Translations under genes and position numbers: made by a program
Assembly (NCBI GenBank): GCA_030789695.1
Contig: CM061132.1
Span: 151,474,597 to 151,538,596, forward strand
Direction: 5' to 3'
Origin: Scilla litardierei
Lineage: Eukaryota > Streptophyta > Magnoliopsida > Asparagales > Asparagaceae
DNA: 64,000 nt
Shown: piece by piece, positions 1-11,400 of the stretch
Layout: each line of letters begins with the position of its first letter
How positions within the stretch are numbered: position 1 is the stretch's first letter
The notes under the pieces: generated by a model
Database searches by the model: none
What the model was told of the DNA's origin: nothing
What the model saw: only the letters and a program-made list of their open reading frames with translations

Positions 1-1811
1 TTGAATGGATAGGACAATAGCCATCAACTCCCGCTCGTAGACGGACCTCAATCTGACTCTCGCTGTAAGCACCTGGCTGTAGTAAGCAATAAGTCGCCGG
101 TCCTGCATAAGCACCGCCCCAAGTCCATGTGGCCTGGAAAAGTCTGGAAACACCAGGACCGGTACGATCGTCATGGCCTTTTTTCAAGGCCTTAAAGCAA
201 GCGTCGCCTCGTCTCTCCAAACGAACTGATTCTTCTTTAGTAGCTCCGTGAGTGGCCAAACGATCGTACCATATCCCTGCACGAACCTCCGATAGTAGCC
301 TGTCAGACACAGAAATTCCCTCAACCCCCTGAGAGTGGTGGGGCGCGGCTAGTCCAACATTGCCGCTATCTTTTCCCTATCCGCTGCTACGCCCTCTGAG
401 GACACCACATGTCCCTTCAACCGTGACTGTCCAAATAAGCACTTCTTCTTGTTCACAAATAGGTGGTGGTACTGCAACTCCTGAAAGACGACCTGCAGGT
501 GGTCCAAGTGCTCTTCCAGGGAACGACTGTACACAAGGATATCATCGAAAAACACCAATACAAATTGTCGAAGGTAGGGACGGAATACCTCATTTATCAG
601 AGCCTGGAAAGTAGCTGGTGCGTTAGTCAAACCAAACGGCATGACTAAAAACTCATAGTGGTCCTCATGCATCCTGAAAGCAGTCTTGGGTACATCCTTT
701 CCACGCATCCTGATCTGATGTTAGCCTGATTTGAGGTCGATCTTCGAAAATATGGCTGACCCATACAACTCATCCAGGAGCTTGTCAATCACATGTATAT
801 GGAACTTGTCAGGCATCGTCTCCTTATTTAATGTTATGTAGTCTACACAGAAGTGCCAGCTCCTATCCTTCTTCTTCACTAATAACACAGGACTGGAAAA
901 GGGCTCACACTGGGATGGATACCACCAGCCTGCACCATCTTCGTCACCTTTCGCTCTATCTCGTCCTTTTGTGCCTGTAGGTAGAGGTATGGTCTCACGC
1001 TGATGGAAGGCCCCGAGGTTCCTGAAAGACCTCAAAATTCTCCAACATCGTCTGAGCATCCCCTGGAATCGGCTGATCACCACCGGCCTCAACACCACAC
1101 TCTCCTGCTAATATGTGTAGCTCCCACAAAGCCACCCCCTCTGCCTGGATGGTCCTCACCATGGTCTTCAGCGAGACCAAGACTCTGCACAGACTGGGGT
1201 CCCCTTGGAGGACCACTGCTCTCTCGTCCTCCTAGAATTTCATCCTGAGCAGCTTTCAGTTCACCGTCATCTCCCCTAGCATCTGTAGCCATATCATACC
1301 CAAGATGACATCGGTACTTCCCAAGTCTAGGGGCAGGAAGTCCTCTATCACTTGAAACCGCTACAACGTCAGGCGTCAGCACAAGTTCACGACAAACTCC
1401 ACGGTCACTCTCCTTCTTTCCCGTCCCCGTCATAACACGGAAACTACCAATGTCTGTCAGCTGAAGTCCTTGCAGTGCCACCACCCTCCTGGAGATGAAA
1501 TTGTGGGTAGCTCCACTGTCGATCAGAACCGTCACCTCCTGGTCACCAATATTCCCTATCAACTTTATGGTATGGTTCTGTGTGAATCCTACCACGAAGT
1601 TAAGGGAAACATCTGCCATGTCCAACTGACGGTGCTCTGTATCCTCCTCCTCCTCAGCAGTCTCATCCTCAACAACAACCTCATCGTCCTCGTCCTCAAG
1701 TAACAGCACCTGAAGCTTGCGCCCCGTGCACCTTTGGCTTGGTGTGAACCTCTTATCGTATCTGAAACAGAGACCCTTCTGCCGCTTCTCCCTCAAATCT
1801 GCGTCAGTCAT
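1..1811 (-). pseudogene. gypsy pol remnant: zinc knuckle, protease, RT, RNase H start
   Basis: The minus-strand translation gives a zinc-knuckle-like stretch near 1760 (normally CX2CX7HXC; here the second Cys is Tyr and the His is Gln), then an aspartic protease with the D-S-G triad at about 1512-1520. RT follows from about 1100 to 350, with [11 protein letters not shown] and the catalytic F-F-D-D-I-L motif near 537-555. RNase H follows at 1-200 (LGAVLMQD, YERELMAIV). A TAA at about 724-726 replaces the Tyr of the conserved KSGYHQIR stretch. The RNase H start has lost the segment that normally carries the first catalytic Asp (FSRPHGLGAV). A frameshift separates protease from RT. No functional polyprotein is possible. 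Confidence 0.85.
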
Positions 1812-1911
1812 CCTCCTAAACTGTCCCCGAGCCTGTGGTGCACTACTCTTCTCTCTACCCTTCTCCTTAGTGGCCTGCTCCGCTCATGTAGTCCCCTTCT
1901 GTCCTCCCATA

Positions 1912-2035
1912 GATGTCTGGCTGCGGAAAACATGTCTCACTCCAAACACCTCCCGCCCTCATATCCTCCCATCGATGTCTGGCTGCGGAAAACATGTCTC
2001 ACTCCAAACACCTCCCGCCATCCTATCCTCCATCT
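1912..2035. repeat. 62 bp tandem duplication in gag remnant
   Basis: Two adjacent copies begin GATGTCTGGCTGCGG at 1912 and 1974 and are almost identical. The duplication lies at the 3' end of the antisense gag remnant and is not seen in related elements in this window. Confidence 0.85.
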
Positions 2036-4113
2036 GGCGGTGCTTCTCTATCTGAGCATACTCCATGGCCTCCATCAAGTCCTGAGGCTTCTGGATGCGG
2101 ACCTTTGCGCGTACAGTAGGCTTTAGCCCATTCATGAAGGTGCTCTCCATCATCTCATCAGACACTCCATGCACCCGTACTGACAGTGCCTCAAAGTTTT
2201 CTAGGTAATCCCTCACGATGCCATCCTGCCTGAGTGCCACTCGCTGCTCCCTCAAATTTTCCAGATGACGATCTCTGAATCTGTCCACCAGCCCATCCTT
2301 GATCTCCCAAGTAGACCCGACCACGGTTCGGTTCGAACCGTGGAACCGAACCGGAACCGAACCGATTTGGAACCGAACCGAACCGGAACCGGCCGACCGG
2401 TTCCAAGAACCGGAACCGGAACCGTGCCAAGCCGGTTCGGTTCCGGTTTGCCCTTTTGTGGAACCGAACCGGAACCGGCGGTTCCGGTTCCCCGGTTCGG
2501 TTCCCCGGTTCCGGAACCGGGGAACCGATTCGGTTTCGGCCAATTTGCTCACATTCTCAATTTTCTCACAAAGTTTTCTCACATTCCCTGGTTTGGTTTG
2601 TTACATACTCAATTTTCTCATATGTAACTTGCATGAAGTTGATTAGTGACAAGATATATTTCTTTTTTAAGTTATAGCCTTTAAATTTTGTTTACTTTTC
2701 ATATATTTTCATCACGACCGAACCGGAACCGACCCCAAACCGGAACCAAATCGGAACCGGAACTGAAATGAAACCAGAACTGGAACCGGAACCGGAACCG
2801 GCCGAGAACCGGAACCGGAACCGGAACCGAACCGCTTCTAAAGCGGTTCGGTTCCGGTTCCGGGTTTTGTCGGAACCGGAACCGGCGGTTCGGAACCGGA
2901 ACCGAACCGGAACCGAGCCGCGGTCGGGTCTACTCCCAAGAGCGGAATGTCAGACTCTCATCTCTCCACTGGTACCAAGCGAGGGCCTTTTCATCTAGAC
3001 ATATAGCACCTGCCTCCAACTTCTGCTCCTCCGTCATACGAGAGACCCTAAAAAAATCTCTACGCCCTGTAAATCCATGCCACCGGGTCCTCCCCCTCGA
3101 ATACATACAACTTCAGCTTCCGCAGCGTGTCCATCGTGTATATCCACTGGTCTCCTCGTCTTCCGCAGTGCCTGGGCTGGTGGTAGTACAGCCACCTCTC
3201 CTGGTGCCGCTCATACCCCATGGGCGTCCATCATGGACGTTGTGACCCCCTCGTGGGCCTCCTCCTCGACCACCATGTCCTCCCTAACCGTCGCCTCCAA
3301 ACCTATTCTCGTGCTCCTCCCGAAAGTCTCTATAACATCTCCCAGTATCTCCAGGATGCCTCTCATAGGTGCGGGGTGGGGGTCATCGTCTGTTATCGCC
3401 ATACCGGGGTCGAGATGGTCCTGAAACCCTCCCCCAGCATCACCATACTCCTAAAAATCCACCGGGTTGAAACCATCGTCAAAATCACGCGCCTGATCGT
3501 CAGAATAGGGCTGAAATCCTCCGCGGGGCTCCTCTACTCCTCGCCATGTGCCGGAACCCTGGGGGGTCGCTGTGGGTCGGCGGGGCCCTGGCGGCCTTGG
3601 GAAGGGGCCGACGGGGCCCCAGCGGTCCTGCCGCCTGCTTGCCGAGGCCTGGCGGCCCTATGGGAGGGGCCTCAGGCCTTGCCGAGCCCCATAGGGGCCT
3701 GCGGGACCCTGTGGGAAGCCCTAGGTCCCCTCGTGTTATGCGGGAGCCACTGGGAGGCCCGGCTAGGGTTGCCAACCTTTTGGTGGTATTCTTCCGTGTC
3801 TGGATCACTGTCGTCGAGATCGGTGAGCTTCACGTCTTCGAAATTCCTCGCTACGTGCTTCCCCTTGTCCAAAGATAACGCCTTTTTCGCTATTTTAGGG
3901 TTTGCATCGCCTCCGTTCAATTTCGACTTAGATCTTCCCAAGTTGAAAGATGATTTTTGATAGGGCTTTGCTGTGTTGATTCTTTGTCTCGTCGATCTTC
4001 GTAAATCGTTCATCATGCACCGCTAGGCTTTTCTTTATGCCCACGATCTCCCCATTAAATTTTTCCTCCAAAGCCTCAAACTTTTCCTTGGATCTCGTCA
4101 TCGCCGCTGCCAT
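1959..4113 (-). pseudogene. gypsy gag remnant, split by a MITE
   Basis: Gag would start at the ATG at 4113, eleven bases past the PBS, with a charged N-terminus (TRSKEKFEALEEKF) matching the start of the gag at 28125. Frame changes follow. The GC-rich spacer at about 3540-3750 contains palindromes like those at 17033-17439. The Retrotrans_gag core runs from about 3060 down to 2060 (ALAWYQWRDE before the MITE; LRQDGIVRDYLENFE and FMNGLKPTVRAKV after it). The MITE at 2312-2932 and a 62 bp tandem duplication at 1912-2035 interrupt it. Confidence 0.8.
2312..2932. mobile_element. hAT-like MITE, family 1, copy 1 (621 bp)
   Basis: The termini are perfect inverted repeats (TAGACCCGACC at the left, its complement at the right). 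A perfect 8 bp target duplication, CTCCCAAG, flanks the element at 2304-2311 and 2933-2940. An 8 bp duplication with TAG-type ends fits the hAT superfamily. Both ends, about 200 bp each, are packed with GAACCG/AACCGG hexamers in both orientations; the core is AT-rich. Next to the left TIR is a perfect hairpin at 2321-2343 with 10 bp arms and a GTT loop. There is no transposase. The second copy is at 31191-31824. Open frames through it (Glu-Pro and Arg-Asn repeats) are products of the hexamers, not genes. Confidence 0.9.
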
Positions 4114-4123
4114 GGATCTTGAT

Positions 4124-4135
4124 GCTTTGATACCA
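4124..4135 (-). other. primer binding site (initiator tRNA-Met type)
   Basis: On the minus strand this reads TGGTATCAAAGC, one base off the common plant PBS TGGTATCAGAGC, directly after the presumed 5' LTR. Confidence 0.75.
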
Positions 4136-4137
4136 AA

Positions 4138-4504
4138 ATTATAGAACTCGATTAAAACTAAAAATAAATTGATAAAAACTGAAACTTTATTAAGATAAAT
4201 TGGCTACAATAAAGAGGTAACCTCCCTCCCAAGATGCCGATTGATAAAGGACGTCCGCACCTTCCCGAAGAACACGAAGAATTATCTATCCTCTACGAAA
4301 TTCTCACCAAATAGCATGCCTTGGGCCGGTGGCTAATCCCCCTTTTAATAAAAATCTAATTGCTAGCTAATCACAAGTTTTCCATTATTAAAATAAAACT
4401 AATAAGAGAATTCCAAAGAATTGCGAATACACCCCTCCTGAGATTAAGTTATTGGGCCGGTCCTCCCCTTGGTGCGCTGCCGCTGATAGGTAAGGAGCCC
4501 ATCA
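4138..4504 (-). repeat. 5' LTR of the antisense gypsy element
   Basis: The start is TGATGGGCTCC on the minus strand (at 4504). The inner end lies next to the PBS but its terminal CA is not clear, so 4138 is accurate only to a few bases. The partner LTR is outside the window. Confidence 0.6.
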
Positions 4505-5428
4505 GCAGCTTACTAGCTATCATGGATCTTTTTTGAAGTATGATCTGAAGCTCCAAATATGTTTTTTGGGTTTTTTTATAAAATATTTAAGTTAGACAAT
4601 ATTTTGACGCACGAATATTACTACAAATGCAGAAAAATTGCAAAAGTTTACTGCATAGGAAGGAGCACTGCAATTATGATTTATGACTGCACCACCAAAG
4701 GAGCATCTTTATGTAATGCTTGACTACCCATTCCAACGTTATTTCTAATGAATTACTTTACCGAACTTGATTTAAGATGTCAGTCTAGTCCGAATAGAAT
4801 CAAGTCTTGTACATTTGCATGAGGAAATGGAATTATGCTATCTAGATATGTGTTCTCCCCATGGAAGTCTACACTGAATATGACACATTGATTTTAGTTG
4901 ACAAATAATTGAATATCCTAGTATACGGTTACTTAAATACATATTTCATGTAACGTCTAGCCATTGCTGTAGGGTACCAAAGTGGCCAAGCCTCTCTCTT
5001 TATGGATAAAAATGTTGATAGGGCAAAGCAGATATTTACTTACTTTGGATGCTTCTTTAATTATGAAAACATTTTTTATTTTTACTTTAACCAGTTGCAC
5101 AAATCATTTGAGGGTAGTATGACTGCTTCATGTCAAAGGTAACTGTTTAACCAGTACAAGTGTTCACAGCATGGAAATTTTGTGGTGAGGTTGCCCGTCT
5201 TGGAATCCCCGAGAGATTATTTGGATCATAGAAAATTTATATGCCATTTTTACCATCAATCTCTAATAAGTGCTTTGCAGTATCTATCTTTATTCATATA
5301 TAGTTTGAGGATATTTGTCCGACATTACAATATATCATCTTACATTACAATACAAAATCAAGTTTTCAGTTGTAAACTAAAAACAATGTTGGAACTAGAG
5401 ATTGAACATTAGAAATTTTCTGATTCAG
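4505..5428 (+). other. chlD intron remainder, no gene seen
   Basis: AT-rich intron sequence between the gypsy LTR and the first visible chlD exon. I looked here for the expected upstream coding segment of ChlD and did not find it, so earlier exons lie left of the window. The intron ends TGATTCAG. Confidence 0.7.
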
Positions 5429-8400
5429 ATTATATTGGCAAGAGAATATTTGAAGGATGTAAGCATCAGCAGAGAACAACTAAAATACCTCGTCATGGAA
5501 GCAGTGCGAGGTGGTTGCCAGGTTCATATTATTGAACACTTCCAATATACTTGATCTTTCTTTCTTCATTCAAGTATTCTCATGCATATGATTCAACTTA
5601 TATATCAATAATTTCTTGCATCTCTGAAGAAGTTGCTATTACTGGTATTCTTTCATTATGAAGTGAAGCAGATTTTCTTCCCTCCCTAAGTCTTACTTCA
5701 AGTCTGGAACATAGATTTGTATTATTATAGTTGTTGTTGCTTCTTAATTGCATGGTTACCTTCAAAACTCATATACTTCCAGCTAATGAGAATTGAGGTG
5801 GTCAAATAAAAATTCTTAGGCCTTTCACCAACAAAGTATGACAGATTTTGCTGGTTCTTTTCGTTCTATGCCAACATGTTGAAAGTATGTTACAGGAAAA
5901 ATGCAAATGTTGTTTCTATGAATTATAGGTGACATCTGGATGGGCATTATTTTTTGTTCTCATCCAATATATGAAATAATTGTTAAATATTCCTGAGTGT
6001 TGGATTAATTTTTCATGGTGCTCATAATCCATTGTAGCCCATAACGGCCCTCTAACTGAACGTTGACTTAATTTCTGAACGGTTAAGGTTGACCAGCAAC
6101 TAGTTTCATAGACTAGATGTTAAATAATAGCAATTAACCGGGAGTTACTATCTTCTTCAACCAACCTTATCCCATCTAGCTTTTCATCTTTTCTTTTGTA
6201 GGCTACACATGCCATCTTACTTGGAAATGGTATGTTCACACATCTGATTCAACAGAGGAATATATCCCCATCATCCCTTCCCAAGAGTTAAGTTCTATTT
6301 GTAGGGTGTGAATTTATTTATTTTTGTATGGCAACATGATAATTGATGCATGGAATTTTGCCTATGATTTTGTTTTCATTGGGGATGCACTTAATTGTAC
6401 AGAGAATTGTTTGGACTTTGGAACATTCTTTTTAATTCCATTTGTCTCCGAAGTTCCATTCCATACCCCTCTCGACACAATCCAACCCCATTCCACCCCC
6501 GCCACTTAGAAATTTTATTATATTGACATGGTTTCATAACACATAATATCTTTATCTTTCTTTCTGAGATTTATGCTGATGTTGTCTATATGTACTGATA
6601 TGGGTTATTGTGAAGGCTATAAACTGCCCTACTTGTTACTATTATGATGATTATGATATATTCATTGGTTTTGGTAATTTTACAATTCATTTATGTGATC
6701 AGATACACGCGTTGCCATTATTTATGTTCTTTGAAAATCATAATAAAAAATTATTAGTTATAAGTACCGAAGTAAGCAAAAGGTGCAATATTTATTCTCA
6801 TAAACTATCAAATGAAGATGATTCCCTAAAAGCATGATTCACTGTACCTGTGCTTTTATAGAATTTGTGAGACACTATTTTTAGTTGTTTTAACTATTGC
6901 ATGTGTATACAGGGTCATCGAGCTGAGCTGTATGCTGCACGGGTGGCTAAATGTCTAGCTGCTTTGGAAGGACGTGAAAAAGTCTATGTTGATGACCTCA
7001 AGAAAGCTGTTGAGTATTGTCTTCTTAAACATGTGTATTGATCTCTTTGTCCTCGAAGAAATATATCACTAACTTCAGAACCTATACATGCCATGCATGT
7101 TACTGCTTAACCTTCCAATTGACTATGATTTTGCTTGTTATGTTTACTCTCAGTCATATAGAATTTGCAATGTTTCAACTAGTAATGAAATTTAATTAAT
7201 TAATATCTCAGTGTTTATGAAATGACTGCACCTTGACCAGTTCAGTAGGTTTTGTTAGCAACTGTTATAGCTCTCTTGGCCCCTATGTAACACGGACACT
7301 TGAATCATCGAGCCGCGATGTGTCGGATATGTATTAGACACACGTGTCAGACACATGAACTGGATACTATACTTCTACTTCTAGTATACTTTTAAAGTTT
7401 TAAGTATCATCGTGTCAGTGTCGTGTCGTCCCTATGCAGGCGTGTCCATGTCCTTCAAACATGGCTTGGCCCTGCAAAAATAGCAAGGTATTTTGTTCAT
7501 GTTTTACCATGGCAAAGATTGCTTCATTTATTTTATTAGCAGAAACTTTCTCACTCAGTTATATATTGTTAGATAGGAGGTGCGGTTGGCAAACTTGTAA
7601 TTTTAGCTTCAAGAGCATCTTTTAATTTTGTACAAATTAGTCTATTATATATGGGGGCTAGGGCTCTTTCTTTATGTTTAATTTGGAAAAAGAAAAAAGA
7701 GATTAGGGGTAAACTAAAGTAGATCTTGGGAGAGTTAGGCTTTATCTCGAATCAAAGATAGGAGAGCGGTCCTTCTCTCGAATTGAGACCACATATCCTT
7801 TGTATTTCTCTTTTCATTTATAAATATTTGATTTTTATCCCCCAAAACACTAGAAGTTCCTATCAAATTGGTATCAGAGTCCCAGGTGGGCCGCCCAAGG
7901 CCTAACGGCCCTTGGGCGGGCCATGGGACCGTGAGGTCCTGACGGGCCGCCCAGACCTTGAAAGGCCTTGAGTGGGCCGCACTGGGACCCGTGAGCTCTT
8001 GGGTGGCCTTCCAAAGGGGCTCGCAAGCCCCGGGTTGTAGACAAAGGCTTTCTTGGGCCTCGACGATAGCACTTTGGACATGTGGACCTTCACGCGGACT
8101 TGACGATCACGGTGGCTTCCACATGAAAGACGGTGAAGACTTTGGATGGCCCTGCGACAGCGGGAGAGCCACACAAATCTTCGGCAGAGCCAAAGGAGAC
8201 CCACAGAAAGGCGATGGCCGTTTCGAGGGCAACGATGATGGCGACGGAGGCATTCCGAGTTTTGACCCAGGAGGGGACATGCACCCACACTCGAAATAAC
8301 GTGACCTACAGATTTCATGCACCACCTTAAGAACAAGGTGGTTATTTAGGAAACGAGTAATGTTAGGATTAGGTTTATGATCTATCATTAGCAAATCTGT

Positions 8401-11400
8401 AATTTTTAGGCATATGGGTAAAACTGTAATTTTAGGGATCCAGGGGGCCGATCTTTAAATTTTGGGCTGAAATATTAAGTCATGTGTATTTTAGTAATTT
8501 AGGGGTGACGGCTCATTAGGAGTTTTATTATAAATCAGGGGGGAGAATAGTGAGAGGCTTTAGGTGAAGATTTGAGAAAAAATTGAGAGAAAGAAGAGAA
8601 TAGGTTTAGATCCATTAGATCTAGTAGGAGAGTTCGGCTCCCTATCGAATTGAAGCTTGAGAGAGCGGTCCTCTTGAAAGAGGCCATCGATCGTTGTATC
8701 CATTGTCTATTATCAATAAAACTTTCACCTTTCTCCCATATCCGACTTTTAGCCCTAAAAATCCCATCTTTCTCATAAGAATCACATCTTTTCCATAAAA
8801 ATCCTATTTTATCCAAAATCAGATCTGGATCCTATCATAATCTGACATCTAGTTTTGTAAATTTTCCATTGCCAGTTTCAATTTATAATGCCAGCTTGCG
8901 TTATCACAAATATGAACACCCGGTGGTCAAGTGATGGAGATATAATATTGTTTGTCAACCACATCTGATCCAGAAGTTTAATATGATTAATCTGGATCCA
9001 AACGTTGTATTTCACTTTTTCCTTCTACTTTTTGGTTGTCAATCACACATGAATCCTTATCAACTCTCCAACTTCATGTGTGATGGGTCCACACAAATGT
9101 GATGGGTCCACACAAACAACATAAGCACCGTAGGAGTTACATGACCTTCCCGTCACCTTATAGCTATTATGTAGGCCTTGTTCCTGCATCGCCTACGGGT
9201 ATATCTTGATGATCCCGCTCAAAGTGGGCCTTACATTGAGTTTTATATTCTTCACTTAGGCCACATTTGTGCTTTGTTACCACTTTCTATGGAAAATTGG
9301 ACCCATTATGGAATGACCAATGAAACATGCTATGGCTTGAAAAGTTTGAAGATATGAGTTTTTGATATCGTTGGTCTTGCATAAGAATGAAGTTAAGAGC
9401 TAAGATAACATGAAGGCCAATCAACAGACAACAAATACTTTGTACTTCAAAGAATGAAATAAGTGCCGAAACAGATAATAATGATTTTACCTAGGAATGC
9501 CACTTTACTTGAGATATTATGTTCGAGGTCTAAAATAAAGTAAGTAATCTTTTTTCAATTAATGTTGGATGATTTTTTTATGCAGGTGTTGTGGTAGGGA
9601 CTTGATGGGGACATCCAAGTGAACACATACAAACAGAGACAGACTCAATCTAGTTCATAATCTAGTTCATTATGGCAGTGTAACTAGTTCATAATCTAGT
9701 TCATTATGGCAGTGTTCGAGTTAGGTAGAGCCACTTGTTAGGCTGATTTTTATAATTTTCTTTTTTCTTTTTTCTTTTTATTATATGTAATTAGTCACAT
9801 GCTGGTGGGAGGGGATAATCTCAGTTATAAGCCTATAAATAGACCCCAAAACTGATTTTTTAATCAATGAAAAGTTTGAATGATTAAATCCCAAAAACTG
9901 AGAAAGGTTTATGTTGATGAGAAGTCAACTCCGTTGTAAAGAGTGTTGGAATCCTAGATTTCTGTATTATTTCACAAATTCTTCCTTAATTTTTCCTAAA
10001 TCTTTCTAGTTGTACATTACATTTGGTATTAGAGCTAAAAGATCTCATCTTTCTCTTCACAACTCTCAGATCAATAAAAATACAAATCCGAAACCCTAAC
10101 CTTAACGCTAACCCTAAGCCTCCGCTATCACCCCAATCTAGTCCAACAACACAATCATCGTCCCCAAGGCATCCCGCTCCTCCACCAATGCTGTCTACAA
10201 CCAATGACATCGACATCGTAGGCCAAATCGCACTGAAACATCGCCACCAATTTCTGAACATCGTTGGCACCATCACTGTCAACGGTCAAGAGCGTTGATC
10301 TCCACAGCAGCTTGCCTGTGTCCCGACGAACCCAAAGACAATCCCGATGGTGAATCATATATACAATCGTCGGAAATCGACGTTGGTGCTGATCGTGCCA
10401 GATCAATATGGTAGTGGCATCAGCAAACCGGCCCTGACATCGAGCCAAGCAGTTAAGTAATGTCGTTCCATGTCGTTGACTGAGCTGATACTGTTCGTCG
10501 GCTCAATCTGAGCTGACACTGTTCATCAGTTTAAATCCGAGCCAATTGGGCCGACGAGCCAATCCGAAGACGGCTTGGGCTGAGTCGTGTTAACCCAGTT
10601 GACGGCTTGACTAAGCCGCACTCGCACAATGCGGCTTGCGATTTTGGGGTATTTTCTTACTGATTTTTATTCTGCCTTGTTGTTTCGAAGATTCCAGAAT
10701 CATCTTTAGTGCTAATTTAGTAACCATTTGCGTTAGTGGCTAGCCATCTCAATCAACCACACGTAGCCGCCTTCAGTGGGCATGTTCATCCTCTGTTCGG
10801 GAAGATCCGGTGGGATGTTTTAACCGAGCATTTTACTTTCAATTTGCTGCTGGTTTTCTTCTTTCCACTTATCAAACACACAGAAGCAATATAAAAACCA
10901 AAAACCAAAAATAATATAGATTTTTCATATCATTTGCGCCCTAAATAATCATTATTAAAGGAGAGAATCATAATTGCAATTAAACTGCAAGTGAACAAAT
11001 TTCATTAAGAGATTGAATTGCTAGACATTACACCTTGCAGCATATTTTTACATTACACTCAATTAAAAATTTGAAATTACTGTAAACGTTTGCAACTAGC
11101 TTAGATCTAATTTGCTTATGACCTCTAACTGATCTCTTTATTCATTCGTCCTACATCATGTAGGAAATTGCATTAGCATATTACAATCTTATCAATTAAA
11201 AATAGAAATAATATTTGTTAATAAGTACAATAATACTTACAGAATTCTTTGGTTTAAATGAACTTGTCTATTGTGGAACGTTTAAATGAAGTTGATGACA
11301 TGATATTGCAAAATCTGGAGGTTCCGGTGGCTGAAATAAAAAAGAAGAAAATGTTTAAAGTGGTGAGATGGCTAAAACCAAGCCAAAAGAGGTTGAAACT

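Larger units (their letters stand above)
1..4504 (-). mobile_element. Ty3/gypsy LTR retrotransposon, antisense in a chlD intron, cut by left window edge
   Basis: Read on the minus strand this is LTR (about 4138-4504), PBS, gag, protease, reverse transcriptase and the start of RNase H; the rest of pol and the 3' LTR lie beyond base 1. The presumed 5' LTR begins TGATGGGC, like the TGATGCG starts of the related elements at 16222 and 27687. Gag and protease resemble the element at 27687-34153, so I place it in the same family. It is dead: stops, frameshifts, a tandem duplication and a MITE insertion break it. It lies antisense to chlD in the intron before the first visible exon. The flanking target duplication cannot be checked because only one end is present. 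Confidence 0.88.

Noticed and set aside
2191..2900. Frames rich in Glu-Pro or Arg-Asn repeats
   Set aside because: They are translations of GAACCG hexamers in a MITE; the same occurs at 31219-31863.
5182..5412. Candidate extra chlD exon
   Set aside because: Translation does not resemble ChlD; the exon at 5429 starts after a normal acceptor and matches the family.
7902..8394. Several overlapping frames on both strands
   Set aside because: Located inside the TRIM-like element in GC-rich hairpin sequence, with no domain.
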